From NCBI RefSeq assembly GCF_004379255.2, contig NC_056052.1:17640589-17704588 (forward strand): a stretch of DNA of 64,000 nt. Direction: 5' to 3'. Of the stretch, positions 1 through 10,947 are shown piece after piece. Numbering within the stretch: position 1 is the stretch's first letter; every line of letters starts with the position of its first letter. Source of the DNA: Salvia splendens (Eukaryota > Streptophyta > Magnoliopsida > Lamiales > Lamiaceae). Below the pieces are notes generated by a model. That model ran no database searches. It was not told the DNA's origin and saw only the letters and a program-made list of their open reading frames with translations. Made by a program: the position numbers and the translations under genes.

Positions 1-123
1 GAAAGGAGCTTAACGTACGCTCGACGAATAATTAACGCAAAAAGAATATTCTAAACTATTACATTATTTAAATGACTCAAAGAAATAAATAAAGACTCAA
101 AGAAATAATGAAAGCCTTCGTCT

Positions 124-645
124 TCAACCAGTCACGAAGTCTCCATAACGCGTCGGCCTCTTCACGACCCTTCTCTCCGACCTCGCGCGCCGCGTCTGCT
201 CTGGCCGCTGCTCCCCCGCCGATACGCTAGTGTCGGCGTCGAGTTCTACTTCCGGCTGCACTTCTCGTTCCTTCAGCCTAGCCGACGGAGGACCCGTAAC
301 AACTCCCCCCCTCCCCTTAGATCGCTCCTTGTCCTCAAGGAGAGCTGGAAATTTCTTGTGTACCAATTCCGCCGGCTCCCACGTCGGGTTCTCCCCTGAG
401 TCGTCCGACCATCCCAGCCGAATTTCGTCCACAGCTGCCCCATCACGCCACACAGTTCGTTGATCCAATATCTGGGTCGGATATGACACCGGTTTGCCCC
501 TCGCAAAACGCTTTGGTAACTCCGTAGTAACCCAATTAGTGTTCTCCACAAATGGCTTCAACAAACCCACGTGAAACACATTATGCACGCGGCTCCCCTC
601 CGGCAATTGCAAACGGTAAGCCACTTGCCCAATTCTCTCCAGCAC
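124..645 (-). pseudogene. Gypsy polyprotein C-terminus with chromodomain
   Basis: This is the C-terminal end of the polyprotein, following the integrase. It contains the usual post-integrase motif VFHVGLLKPF and then a chromodomain-like stretch (PTQILDQR, followed by NPTWEPAELVHKKFP). Chromodomains of this kind are thought to guide integration to particular chromatin. It overlaps the integrase ORF in another frame: near position 660-680 the reading shifts by one base from the SG..YGPFEVLERIGQ line. That shift detaches the chromodomain from pol in this copy. A basic tail ends in a TGA at 124-126. Confidence 0.85.
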
Positions 646-2336
646 CTCGAAAGGCCCATAGAAACCCCGGATAATTTCGCCGACAAAGGCTTCGCCACAG
701 AATGTTGTCTATATTGCTGCAACTTGAGGAGGACCATGTCTCCCACATCAAACTCCAACTCGCGACGATGCTTATTCACCGTCCTCCGCATCCTTTGCTG
801 GGCTCGCTCCAAATTGGCGCGAAGCATCCGAATAGTCTCCCCACGTTGACGAATCAAGGCTGCCACATCAGGGGGAGTCGACAACGAGGGTGGCGCCGCG
901 ATCAAAGGAGGCGGTTCTCGCCCATACAACGCCTCAAATGGCGAGACCCCAAGACCCTCGTGGTGGAAGCAGTTCAAGGCGAGCTCCACCCAAGGTAAAA
1001 AATTAGCCCATTTAGTCGGCCTATCTGCCGTGAACGCTCGCAAATACTGCTCAAGGCCGCGGTTCCGGACCTCCATCTGGCCATTAGTCTGCGGATGATA
1101 GGCGGTTGAGAAATGTAGCTTAGTACCACTCAAACGCAACATTTCCTCCCACACATCGTTTAGGAACACTGGATCTCTATCTGAAACCAGGGTCTTTGGA
1201 AATCCATGATGTTTCACCACCGTCTCAATAAATAAATTCGCAATCTTCAAAGCATTGTAGCGAACCGGAAGCAAGGCGAAATGCGCATATTTTGACAAGC
1301 GATCCACCACCACCATTACACCTGTGAATCCCCGAGATGACGGCAGACTCGTGATAAAATCCATCAAAATGTCCTCCCATACCCGGGATGGAATCGGCAG
1401 CGGCTGCAACAGCCCGGTTGGCTTCTGGGTCGAGTATTTAGTCGTCTGACAATCATAGGAAGACTCAACAAAGTTCTGAACATCCTTCCGCATTCCCTTC
1501 CAGTAAAACGACGCCGCCAAGCGCCGAAACCTTCTCTCCACCCCTGGATGCCCCGGCGCGGGGTACGAGTGATGCTCAAACAAGAGAGCCGCCTTAGCCT
1601 CCGAATCCTTGCTCACATAAACGCGCCTTTTATAGTATAACAGCCCGTCCACCAAGGATACCTCTGGGGCGGCCTTCCCTTGCTTCAACGCTGCCTGCAA
1701 TTCAATCAAGTCAGGAGTGGAATTGGTCTCGAGCTTCAATAATTCCCATATATTATGTACTGGGTGGGCAGCCGCCATCAGTGCTAGGCCCGTTTCCTCA
1801 GCTGACGCCGCCGACTCTTCTGCAGGTCCGCAGTCAGGCTGCTCGGGGATCGGCCCTCCGTCTGGCAACTCCATGTCTCGTCTCGAGAGCGCATCAGCCG
1901 CCTTATTCGAGGCCCCCATTTTATATTCAATGCGGAACTTGTACCCCATCAATTTTCTAGCATAGAACTGTTGGTCCGGTGTCTGAATAATCTGCTGTAA
2001 CAATTCCTTAAGGCTCTTCTGATCACTGCGGATGATGAATTCCCGACCCAGTAAATATTGTCGCCATTTCTGCACCGCTTCGACAATTATGTATAGCTCT
2101 TTATGGTAAGTGGACGACACCCGTCGCCTCGGACCCAATTTCTTACTAAAGAATGCTAACGGATGGCCATCTTGGAGTAACACAGCCCCAATTCCAAAGT
2201 CCGACGCGTCTGTCTCAATATAGAAGGTCCGGCCAAAGTCCGCGAGGCGGAGAACCGTTGCCGAGGTCATCGCCCGTTTTAAGGCGTTGAAGCTTTCTGT
2301 CGCGGCGGGCAACCATGCGAAGCTGTCTTTCTTCAA
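558..2336 (-). pseudogene. Gypsy RNase H and integrase region
   Basis: The first part is Ty3-type RNase H (IETDASDFGIGAVLLQ, then ADALSRRD). It is followed by the integrase zinc-binding region (HHSYPAPGHPGVERRFRRL, with a Y-D-C-Q version of the CxxC end, so one cysteine is altered). The catalytic core follows with D in MDFITSLP, D in LVSDRDPVF and E in GQMEVRNRG. The upstream stop at 2340-2342 lies in the same frame, directly after the RT end GPLT, so this was once continuous with RT. The last ~30 residues are out of frame through a one-base indel and do not belong to the protein. Confidence 0.88.
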
Positions 2337-2339
2337 TAA

Positions 2340-3275
2340 TTACGTCAGTGGGCCGGCGATGGAAGCATAGTGCTTGATAAATCTCCGATAGTACCCTGTG
2401 AGACCCAGAAAGCCGCGTAGCTGTCTCACGGATGAGGGCACCGGCCATGCCACCATAGCCTCAATCTTTTCTGGGTCTGCCTTTAGGCGGCCCTCTGAAA
2501 TAAAGTGACCCAAATATTCCACCGTCGAACACGCAAAGGTGCACTTCGATAGTTTCACGAAGAAGTGGTGGTCCTTGAGGATTGATAAAACTTCGTGAAT
2601 GTGGCGGATATGTGACATGAAAGTCGGGCTGTAGATGAGGATGTCATCGAAGAACACGATCACCCATTGCCGCAGGGCCGGCCTGAAAATGGCATTCATT
2701 GCCGCCTGAAATGTCGAGGGCGCGTTCGTCAGGCCAAACGGCATAACCAGGAACTCAAAGTGCCCGTCGTGAGTCCTAAAAGCCGTCTTGAATATGTCTT
2801 TCTCGCTCATTCGGATCTGGTGATAGCCCGAACGTAAGTCCAACCTCGTAAAGAATCGTGCCCCACCCAGCTCGTCGAACAATTCCTCTGACGTCAGGAT
2901 CGGGAAATGATCAGGGACTGTGGCCGCATTCAGGGCTCTGTAGTCGATGCAAAAATGAAAAGAGTCGTCTTTCTTTCTGATAAGTAGCACCGGCGAAGAA
3001 AAAGGGCTTTGACTCGGTCGAATAATTCCTGATTCCAACATGTCTTTCACCTGCTTCTCAATCTCATTCTTCTGGAAGTACGGGTATCTGTAGGGCCGAA
3101 CATTGACCGGCTTCGCATTTGGCAACAGGTGGATCTTGTGGTCGAATAGGCGTATAGGGGGAACCCCCGATGGCAGCCCAAAAACTTCCATGTGGGATTC
3201 AAGCACACTGCGGATCTCGTCCGACAGATCCGGCGGAAATACCAACCCCTCTTCTGCCGACGTCTCCCGGGGCAC
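2340..3275 (-). pseudogene. Gypsy reverse transcriptase
   Basis: This codes for the gypsy reverse transcriptase domain: primer-grip-side motifs (SPFSSPVLLIRKKDDS, FCIDYRALN), then TRLDLRSGYHQI, PFGLTNAPSTFQ and the catalytic FFDDILIYS. The YxDD-type core is intact. It ends at a TAA (2340-2342) where related elements have an acidic codon between GPLT and LLKK, so the stop is probably a point change. Two more in-frame stops, at 3318-3320 and near 3288-3290, separate it from protease. All these blocks share one frame, as in a single gag-pol reading frame. Confidence 0.9.
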
Positions 3276-3317
3276 TGCTGCCGGAAGCTAGACCAATTCA
3301 AACAACTCCGCTCGACC

Positions 3318-3980
3318 CTACAGCGTGAGGAGGGATGCAAACGTTTTCAGCGACACCTCCTCTGTTGAAGGCGGAACGAGCTTAAGGCAGACATGTCGTC
3401 CATTCCGCAAGAACTCCAACGTCCCCTGGATATAATCACTGGTCACTCTGCGCATCTGTTTGAGCCAGATCCTCCCCAATATCACCTCGGGACCATGTAC
3501 AGGTAAAATGTGTAAGTCAACCATAAAAATATGCTTCTGAATCACCACCCTAGTTTGTATGGATGCATGAGTACAAAGTAATGACGCACTGTTACCGACG
3601 TAAACGCGAAAAGGTCGAATCTGCTGCAGGGGCAATGATAATTTCTCTGCCACCGTAGGATGCAAGAAGTTGTGGGAGCTCCCCGTATCCACTAGAATGC
3701 GCACATGCAAGTCGCCAATCACACCCCTCAATTCAATATCCTCATCTCGCTGTCTGCCATCGAGGGCGTAAATGTGGGATAGGTCCGCGGAAATAACCGG
3801 CGTCTCCGCCATCTCATCCTGACCATCATCATCCTCTTCCGAGTCCATATCCGCGCCCATGTAAACCAGAAACCTGCCCCGACAATAGTGGCCCGCAACC
3901 CACTTCTCCGGGCACCACCAACAAAGCCCTTGCTTAGAGCGCTCCGCGCGCTCCGCTGCGGTCAGTCGCACCACCGGCAT
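3318..3980 (-). pseudogene. Gypsy gag zinc knuckle and aspartic protease
   Basis: The N-terminal part has a zinc-knuckle-like stretch (CWWCPEKWVAGHYC). A retroviral-type aspartic protease follows, with the active-site motif LVDTGSSHNF and the downstream VILGRIWL. In an active copy it would cut the polyprotein. The stop ending the gag piece (3993-3995, TAG) is in the same frame and only a few codons upstream of this ORF's ATG, so gag and protease were one reading frame. Confidence 0.85.
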
Positions 3981-3992
3981 CTTAGAGTATTC

Positions 3993-4301
3993 CTACCCTT
4001 TCGACTGGGCTGGACGATTCAGAGGCGGCGCCGGCAACGCCAATGGTTGCTGTGGGGCTGTGAACTGCCGCTGATCGCGGTTCTGCCACGCTCGACGCTG
4101 ACCTTCTGTAGGAGCTGTCGGCCGATCCACCGTTGCGTCATATTCAGTTGCCAATGCCATAGCGGCCGCCACAGAGGGTGGGTTCTGGTGTTTGACCTGG
4201 TTCTTCACTGGCTGCTGAAGTCCCTCCACGTAGATAGGCAGCAAAATGTATTCTGAAACCCCACGTACACGATCCGATGAGTACAAGGATGAAAGCAACA
4301 C
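3993..4301 (-). pseudogene. Gypsy gag C-terminal fragment
   Basis: Only about 100 residues remain. They are rich in P, Q and A, with a segment (YVEGLQQPVKNQV..) typical of the end of the Retrotrans_gag domain (LPIYVEGL.P.VK.QV). The N-terminal two thirds of gag are absent, because the sequence passes into LTR-like DNA near 4302. This is a deletion and not simple divergence. The assignment rests on position before protease and on the short motif. Confidence 0.7.
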
Positions 4302-4680
4302 TTGTTAAGGATTTACTCCTCAACAATTGATTCCACGTCGAACTTCGCGGGTGCCTTGCCCGTCGATCAGATTCAGCGTCGGGAAACAGTAGGTTTTGTG
4401 CGTGAGGCGCAAGAAAGAAAAGAAGAGAGGGAGAGATAGCGTGAGATTATTTTATTTCATAAGGTGGGAAATAAAATACACATGTATATATACTAAGGAC
4501 CCTAGGGTTGATTCGACCTACGATCCGGGAAAGAATCAACAAAGAAAACCCGGAAAGGAGCTTAACGTACGCTCGACGAATAATTAACGCAAAAAGAATA
4601 TTCTAAAATATTACATTATTTAAATGACTCAAAGAAATAAATAAAGACTCAAAGAAATAATGAAAGCCTTCGTCTTCAAC
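4302..4680 (-). repeat. LTR-like segment between tandem gypsy copies
   Basis: This non-coding segment lies between the gag fragment and the second copy of the pol 3' end. It contains an AT-rich, TATA-like tract (tatatatact around 4483-4495). Its right part (from 4553) repeats the sequence at 1-123. In a head-to-tail pair sharing one LTR, this is where that LTR would be. Exact LTR ends and a primer-binding site could not be fixed. Confidence 0.5.
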
Positions 4681-4853
4681 CAGTCACGAAGTCTCCATAA
4701 CGCGTCGGCCTCTTCACGACCCTTCTCTCCGACCTCGCACGCCGCGTCTGCTCTGGCCGCTGCTCCCCCGCCGATACGCTAGTGTCGGCGTCGAGTTCTA
4801 CTTCCGGCTGCACTTCTCGTTCCTTCAGCCTAGCCGACGGAGGACCCGTAACA
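4553..4853 (-). repeat. Second copy of the gypsy pol 3' end and flank
   Basis: This is a direct repeat of positions 1-301 at a constant offset of 4552 bases, without indels and with about two substitutions. It includes the last ~58 codons of the polyprotein and the sequence beyond the stop. The match ends abruptly at 4853, where unrelated sequence begins, so the neighbouring tandem element was cut there. Confidence 0.9.
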
Positions 4854-5330
4854 TATTACGTTTGGTAAGATCTCGATTGTTGTTCTTAATACAAGCCGGT
4901 GTGGAGCATCAAGACTGACTCTCAGTACAAGAGCTTGTTGCGCCGCTATGGCCACAAGTTCATGGACATCCCCAAATCCCCTATCAAAGTCGTGCTCGCC
5001 CCCTTTACTCTTTTTTTTTCTCCCCTTTGACATTGCTAGTTCCGCCCCCCTTGGCTTTGGCATTCCCAAGTTCATCTCCAAGCTCTCTTACTGGATTTTC
5101 CAACTTGATCTCTCTCTCTCTCCATATTTTATTTCGAAGAAAGTGATCATAATTTTTTCTGTAACTCAACATCTTTTCCTTTCTCATGTTAACTGCTTTA
5201 ACATACTCGAAGTTACAGGCCATTGCCACTCTTGGGACTTATGATATTGCAATCGAACTGGAAAAGAAAGTATACTATTATGTTAGAGGTTGTCTTTTTA
5301 GCTCACTTTATAATTCCTCTTGGTTTTAAG
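4854..5330 (+). pseudogene. Fragment of a cellular plant gene, frameshifted
   Basis: On the plus strand around 4910-5020 a clear protein-like stretch reads YGHKFMDIPKSPIKVVLAPF. It continues after a frame change as FGIPKFISKLSY (5055-5092). After an intron-like gap comes AIATLGTYDIAIEL (5220-5263). The pattern, with an AG before the last block, looks like two exons of a nuclear gene with indels. It recalls a plastid DnaJ-type zinc-finger protein from memory, but I am not certain of that name. No start, no stop and no complete domain are present, so it is a relic trapped between two retroelements. Confidence 0.45.
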
Positions 5331-5401
5331 AGCTTAAGAAGGTTTGCATCTCATCCATATTTTATTTCTTTAATTGTTATAAAGTTTAATGCTACACATA
5401 G

Positions 5402-5783
5402 TGATACGGTCAACGGCTGGAAGGTATATAGCCGCCAAGGAAGTAGGGGGGCAGTTGGTGGAAGCGAGAAAATCAAGGAAGAAGGCGCTGCAAAGGAGTA
5501 GATCGAGCAAATCATGGAATTCCTATTTTTATGCATTCTAGTTATTTATTTTACAGTATAAATAAGTGTAAGCTAAGGAGTTCAGAATATCTTCGAGAGA
5601 TCAATTGTTTTGGTCGACTTGGTCGTAGGCCTCTGCGGAGGATTGTCATTTCTTTAAATTCCTTTCAATAAGAAGTGCTCATTTCTCTCTTTCCCTGCAT
5701 TTTCAATTTGCTGGTGTGACTCGTGGCAATAGGGAGAGCATAACTCGTGCTCCCTGACTTCCATCAGCCTTTTACTCCTAACA
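5402..5783 (+). repeat. Probable 5' LTR of the second gypsy element
   Basis: The segment starts TGATACGG and ends CTAACA, and contains a TATA box (tataaataag near 5557). It lies immediately before the gag leader of the plus-strand element. A leader reading agtggtgcggtgaac follows, where a primer-binding site is expected, but I could not match it to a tRNA. The element's other end is missing, so the LTR limits cannot be confirmed by comparison. Confidence 0.5.
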
Positions 5784-5968
5784 AGTGGTGCGGTGAACGA
5801 TGGTGAACTCTTGATCGGACACGCGACTAGATGAATTGGAGAAGGCTACGGAGGATTTGCAGTAGGGTAGACTCTTGTTGGATGCGGCGGAGAAGGAACT
5901 GAATGCCCGATTCTGCCGCACTGATGACCAAGTGACAGAGGTACGATCACAACTGACCGCCATGCTTT

Positions 5969-6745
5969 ATGAGATCCACCTCAGCAAATCGGGGGTCAAA
6001 GACGGCATCCACGGGTGGTGTTTCAACGTCGCCCATGCCTACCTTTGATGGCTCGGACGCCCTCACATGGCTTGCCCGGGCGGAGCAATATTTTTTGATC
6101 TCGGGAACCTCTTCTGAGGACCGGGTAGGCATCGCAATGGTGGCTCTGGCAGGCGTTGCTTTCCCTTGGTACCAGTTGTTGCGACAGCGAGTTCCGGATC
6201 TGACGTGGGTTCGTTTCGCAAGGGAGTTGATGAAACGTTTTGGCGGCACTGGGGCATTGAATGAGTATGAAGCATTCGCCGCAGTCCGCCACACTAGTTC
6301 TCTGACAGAATTCGTGGCGGCTTTTGAGGCGCGCCTCGAGCAGGTTCCGGACATATCGTGTCAGCAATACTTGGGATTTTTCATGGCAGCACTTCGCCCG
6401 GAGGTCCGTCTACAAATGAAGGCCTCCAAAATCACTATCTATGAGGATGCGGTCGAATTGACACTGGACATCGACATGATGGCGTCTACCCAGCCCCAGC
6501 GACCTGCGCCTTCCCCATCGCCCACCCAGGCGCACCCATACATAGCTCAATCAACTCGCTCTGTCTCGAAGGGGTACTCCCAAACCCCCTCTTACTCAGC
6601 GGGCTTGTCAAAGCCGGTATCCAAATGTTTCCGGAACGTGTCTCCAGAGGAATATAGGCGGCACATAGCAGCAGGTACCTGTGTCAAGTGCAGGCTGAAG
6701 TTCGGCCAAGCCCATAGATGCCCCCCAAGACTCTCAACGTCCTGA
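5969..6745 (+). pseudogene. Gypsy gag
   Basis: This encodes a Retrotrans_gag-type capsid domain (FDGSDALTWLARAEQYF, WYQLLRQRVPDLTWVRFARELMKRFG). A low-complexity linker follows, then a CCHC-like zinc knuckle (CVKCRLKFGQAHRC). The upstream sequence 5800-5968 translates as a coiled-coil-like N-terminus broken by stops, so the true start lay further left. Gag packages the element RNA. Confidence 0.82.
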
Positions 6746-7572
6746 TCTACAAGGAGGACGAAGAATCGGCCGCTGACTCCGAGCTCGAGGAATCTGAAGT
6801 TTTGGACACCGGGAGTGAACCACAACTATTTGTTCTATCCCTAAACAGCCTAGACACGATCAATACAATGAAATTATTTGAGAAAATCGCCTCTCAACGG
6901 GTTAAGGTGATGGTCGATAGCGGCGCAAACTACTGTTTTATATCCGAACAGTGCGCCCAGCGGCTCCAGCTGCCAGTTACCCCCACTTCACCCTACTCGG
7001 TGGTACTAGGCGATGGCTCCACACGTCGTGCAGTGGGGATTTGTAGGGACGTGTCTCTAACATTGGAGAATGAGGAATTTGTGGTGTCCTGCCACGTCTT
7101 TCCCCTCCGGAACATCAATGTCATTCTGGGTGTCGCATGGCTCGCCTCCCTCGGATACGTCATGGCAAATTGGCAGCGGTCTTCCATGGATTTCGCAGTA
7201 AACGGCCGCCCCGTCTCGCTCAAAGGCGACCCATCTCTCATGCGACGGCCTTGCTCCACCCAGGACCTCCGTTGCCTCGAGGAAGGAGACTGCTGCTGGG
7301 TTCGTCACGCAATTGAGAAAGAGGCTGTTGCAGAGCCTTTCGGGATCGACTCGGCCCTGTCCTCGGCAGCCCGGTCACAACTGCTGAAATTGATTGAGGA
7401 ATTTCCGACAATCACAAGGGAGACCGCGGGATTGCCCCCCCACCGCGCACTGACCACCGGATACCGCTCCTTCCAGGCACTGACCCCGTTTCTGTTCGCC
7501 CGTATTCGTATAACCACTTGCAGAAAGATGAAATGGAGAAGCTCGTCGCCGAGATGTTGTGTTCCGGAGTGA
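6718..7572 (+). pseudogene. Gypsy aspartic protease region
   Basis: The aspartic protease has VMVDSGANYCFIS as its active-site segment (DSG in place of the usual DTG) and NVILGVAWLASLG as the second conserved block. The C-terminal part runs towards the RT but leaves frame near 7500. It overlaps the end of gag in another frame, so a frameshift separates the two. Confidence 0.82.
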
Positions 7573-8612
7573 TTCAGCCAAGCACTAGCCCTTTCTCTAG
7601 TCTGGTCCTCCTCGTTCGCAAGAAAGATGGTTCGTGGAGGTTTTGCGTGGACTACAAGGAACTCAACAAACGGATGGTACCGGACAAATATCTTATTCCG
7701 GTGATACAGGAATTGCTTGACGAACTACATGGGGCTAGGTGGTTCAGCAAAATCGACCTGAAAGCAGGATACCACCAGATTCGGGTGGCAACCGACGATG
7801 TTCCCAAAACAGCTTTTCGCACCCACTCCGGCCATTACGAGTTCCTGGTTATGCCATTCGGCCTCACCAACGCTCCAGCCACATTCCAGAGACTGATGAA
7901 TGACATCTTCCGACCGGCACTCCAGAAATTTGTCTTGGTGTTTTTTGACGACATCCTCGTCTATAACACGACATGGGCATATCATATGCGCCACCTCCGC
8001 CAGGTTTTCGAGGCCCTGAACGCCCATGCCCTCGTCGTCAACGCAAAGAAGTGTCTTCTAGGTCGAGACAGCGTCGAGTATCTCGGCCACATCGTATCCT
8101 TTGAAGGAGTTAAAATGGACCCTGCCAAGATCTCGGCAGTCCTCCACTGGCCGACTCCGACATCCTTAAAGAGAGTGTTCGGGGGTTCCCGCCGTTTTAT
8201 CCGGGACTACGGCAAGATTGCAGCCCCGCTGACGGAGCTCCTGAAAAAGCCACTGACACCCCAACCCAAAACAGCCTGGACTTGGCCGACGGCAGCAGCA
8301 TCCGCCTTCGACTCTCTCAAATCAGCGTTGACGTCAGCACCGCTCCTCAGGATGCCGGAATTCACGAAAGAATTCTTGATTGAGTGCGACGCCTCGGGCA
8401 GGGGCCTTGGGGCAGTTTTAATGCAGGATCGTCAGTCGGTGGCCTATTCCAGCAAGACTTTATCATCTCGTTGGTTAGCCAAGTCAGCGTACGAGAAGGA
8501 ACTCATGGCCCTCGTCCTCACAATCCATCTTGGCACCCTTACATGTTGGGTCGCCGCTTCGTCATTCACACGGATCAGCGTAGTCTGCGCTAACTACTTG
8601 CCCATCCTCTAG
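7518..8612 (+). pseudogene. Gypsy reverse transcriptase and partial RNase H
   Basis: The RT motifs are in order: SPFSSLVLLVRKKDGSW, KIDLKAGYHQI, PFGLTNAPATFQ and catalytic FFDDILVYN. The RNase H domain begins normally (LIECDASGRGLGAVLMQ, AYSSKTLSS, YEKELMALV). It is then frameshifted near 8540: the HPYMLGRRFVIHTDQRSLR continuation lies in another frame. One small deletion is also visible near 8180, where the usual ..LRxFLGLxGYYRRF block is shortened. Confidence 0.88.
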
Positions 8613-8619
8613 CTACTCC

Positions 8620-9048
8620 GGCACAACAAAATTGGGCGGCAAAGCTTTTAGGCTACGACTTCGCCATCGTTTACAAGGAAGGCCGATTGAATAGGGCGGC
8701 CGACGCGCTATCCCGACGAGACGAGGATGCGCTGGAACTCTCGGCCATCTCGATTCCGTCATGGCCAGAGTGGTCGACAGTCCAGGCGACTCTGCCTTCC
8801 GACTCGGCCCTCGCTAAGATCAAATCTGCCTTGGAAGCCGGCCAACCAACTTCCCCACATTACGAGCTGATTCATGGCAACAAGGGGAGGATAGTAGTTC
8901 CGCCCCGTTCTCGCTGGATACCAAGGTTGCTTGCCGAGTTCCATATCACTCCTACAGGGGGACATTCGGGGGCTTACCGTACATATCGCCGGATTGCCTC
9001 CAACGTCTACTGGCCTGGAATGATGAAGCAAGTCACAAATTCCGTATG
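8620..9048 (+). pseudogene. Gypsy RNase H end and integrase zinc-binding start
   Basis: The reading resumes with LLGYDFAIVYKEGRLNRAADALSRR, the RNase H end. The integrase N-terminal region follows (LLAEFHITPTGGHSGAYRTYRRIASNVYWPGM). That is the first half (the His pair) of the HHCC zinc-binding fold. The CxxC half and the catalytic core are missing, because the element ends here. Confidence 0.82.
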
Positions 9049-9929
9049 ACATAGATTTATTTTCACTTGTCAAATTATCAATAAGAATACCATATCATCA
9101 TGCTAACATGATATACTTAGATCACTTAAATTTTTATCGAAATAATCAGTTTTATCTCACGTACAATTCACAACTTTTAAAAGACACTCCAAAAACTTAA
9201 CGGAACTTCAAAAACTTAAATAGACTAAGAGAATAATAGTATGAAAATATATTTAATGGTGTTTCAAAATTCATTCCATTTTGAATTTTTAATACAGTAA
9301 CTAAATACTCATATATCTATTATTGGAAATACTCCCTCCGTCCCGGACTACTCGCACATTTCCTTTTCGGCACGGAGATTAAGGAATGAGTGTATAGCAA
9401 AGTCAACAATTGTGGCTGTATGTGATATTTTTTACTAAAAATGGAAATAGTGCAAATAACTTGGGACGCCCAGAAAGTAAATAAGTGCAAGTACTCCGGG
9501 ACGGAGGGAGTATAATATAATAAACTCAAATTACTTTTCAAATTTTAGTTTACATTAATCATTGTAAATATATCAAAATTGGCTAGGTATGATATAAATA
9601 AAGAAATTTGTATTGCATTAGATTAATTTAACCAGTTGGTTTGATATTATAGAAATGAGTTTAGTTTAATATTTGTATTATTTTATTAAAATAATCAACT
9701 AAACAAATTTCATTATGCCTGCAAATTCGGATACCCGATTCAAAATCTATAAAAAAATATCATATCCAATACCCGACCAGTATATCCAAATCTGGCTAAT
9801 CAGGTATTCATAAACTCAAAATTCTTATATATAAAATTTATTCTATTTATATAGTACTCCATCTGTCTCATAATAGATTACATACTTGGGGAATTACACG
9901 GGATGTTAGGAGAAAACATAACTATATAC
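9049..9929. other. Gene-free AT-rich stretch with MITE pieces
   Basis: I see no coding sequence here. A complete Stowaway element lies at 9332-9510. An older Stowaway 5' end starts at 9857 (ctccatctgtctcataatag) and its partner end is not evident. Around 9720-9820 are repeated 'ggatacccg'-like words similar to sequence after 15800, so both may belong to one old repeat split by later insertions. Confidence 0.5.
9332..9510. mobile_element. Stowaway-type MITE
   Basis: The element starts ctccctccgtcccgga and ends with the inverted copy tccgggacggagggag. It is 179 bp and flanked on both sides by TA (9330-9331 and 9511-9512), the target duplication of Tc1/mariner-derived Stowaway elements. It has no coding capacity. 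Confidence 0.9.
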
Positions 9930-10129
9930 TCTCTGCATCCCATTAAATATGAAACATTTGTTTTTTAGCACGAGATTTTATGTAATGTTGTTTTGTGAGT
10001 TTATGGAGAGAGAATATGTTAACAGAGATGAAAAGAGTAGAGATGATGGTATTTCCATTTTAGGAAATATTTCATTTTTAATCGGATAACCCAAAAAGGA
10101 AAATGTTTCATTTTTAGTGGGACAGAGAG
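9929..10129. mobile_element. Stowaway-type MITE inside an older MITE
   Basis: The terminal inverted repeats run about 29 bases (ctctctgcatcccattaaat against its inverse, ending in gggacagagag). TA precedes the left end (9927-9928), but no clean TA follows the right end. It interrupts the remains of an older Stowaway copy that starts at 9857. Confidence 0.7.
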
Positions 10130-10947
10130 ACACACGAAAATATTCATAAACCTAGAAGTGATTAAAAAAATTTACCCTACGGGGATAGGTACTATCCTAG
10201 ATAAAAGTATACTCCCTCCGTTCCATAATAGTAAATGCGTTTCTTTCGGCACGCGATTTAAGAAAAATTGTGTTAAATGAGTTAAGTAAAGGATGAATAA
10301 AGAAGGAAATGAAAAAAAAGAGAGATGTAGAGAGAATAAAGTAATAGAAAGTAAAGTAAATGAGAAGAAATGTGTTGACTTATACTAAAAATGGAAATAA
10401 CTCCACTACAGATGCATTGTTTTTTAGCACTACAACTACTTGCAAGTATACAAGGCAGAAATAGTATAGCTAAAGTTCAGTACCGGATATTGAACATGTG
10501 GAAAACAGACACAAATTGTCTACCTTCTACTATGCTTCTTCTACTATTTGGAGAAACAAGAAATTTTAGATTTTTGAAAATAAAAACTTGTAAAAATAAA
10601 AGTAAACAACGATTGCAGATAAAACATAGAGAAAATGCAGATGAGATAATGGAATTCTAGGGATGTGCTTTCACAGTTATGGTTATACAAATTCGAACTA
10701 CAACACCCTAGCACAATTCATACTTCACCTTAAGCTTGTAGAGACGTTTGCTAGAAACTAAGCCAGTTTTATGCATATATGTGTTATTGTGTTTTCTTGT
10801 TGTTTTTATGTGCTTTAGTGCGCTTTTGCTTGTTTGAGTCTGTTGTTTGAGTCTAAGAGTAGGTATAGTCTTTCTTTTTAGTCTTTTAGTGTCGGTCAAT
10901 GAGTAGGTATTGAAACTTGTCTTATCTCTTTTATCTCGTCTTTTATA

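Larger units (their letters stand above)
1..4853 (-). mobile_element. Ty3/gypsy chromovirus, decayed, with a tandem-copy remnant
   Basis: Read on the minus strand, the order is gag end (4301-3993), aspartic protease (3980-3318), reverse transcriptase (3275-2340), RNase H plus integrase (2336-558) and chromodomain (645-124). This is the Ty3/gypsy chromovirus order. Positions 1-301 and 4553-4853 are a direct repeat with about two mismatches. The repeat holds the pol 3' end plus the sequence beyond its stop, so part of a second copy lay upstream in tandem. The gag N-terminus is missing. Several in-frame stops and one frameshift show the copy is inactive. Lineage within the chromoviruses was not resolved. 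Confidence 0.88.
5402..9048 (+). mobile_element. Ty3/gypsy element, truncated in integrase
   Basis: The order is probable LTR, gag, protease, RT, RNase H and the start of integrase, all on the plus strand. The reading frame changes between gag and protease (about 6720), protease and RT (about 7520), and inside RNase H (about 8540). After integrase residues matching NVYWPGMMKQV the similarity stops at about 9048 and AT-rich DNA follows. The integrase core, chromodomain (if any) and 3' LTR are gone. It is not a copy of the 1-4853 element: motifs are similar but the sequences differ throughout. Confidence 0.88.
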
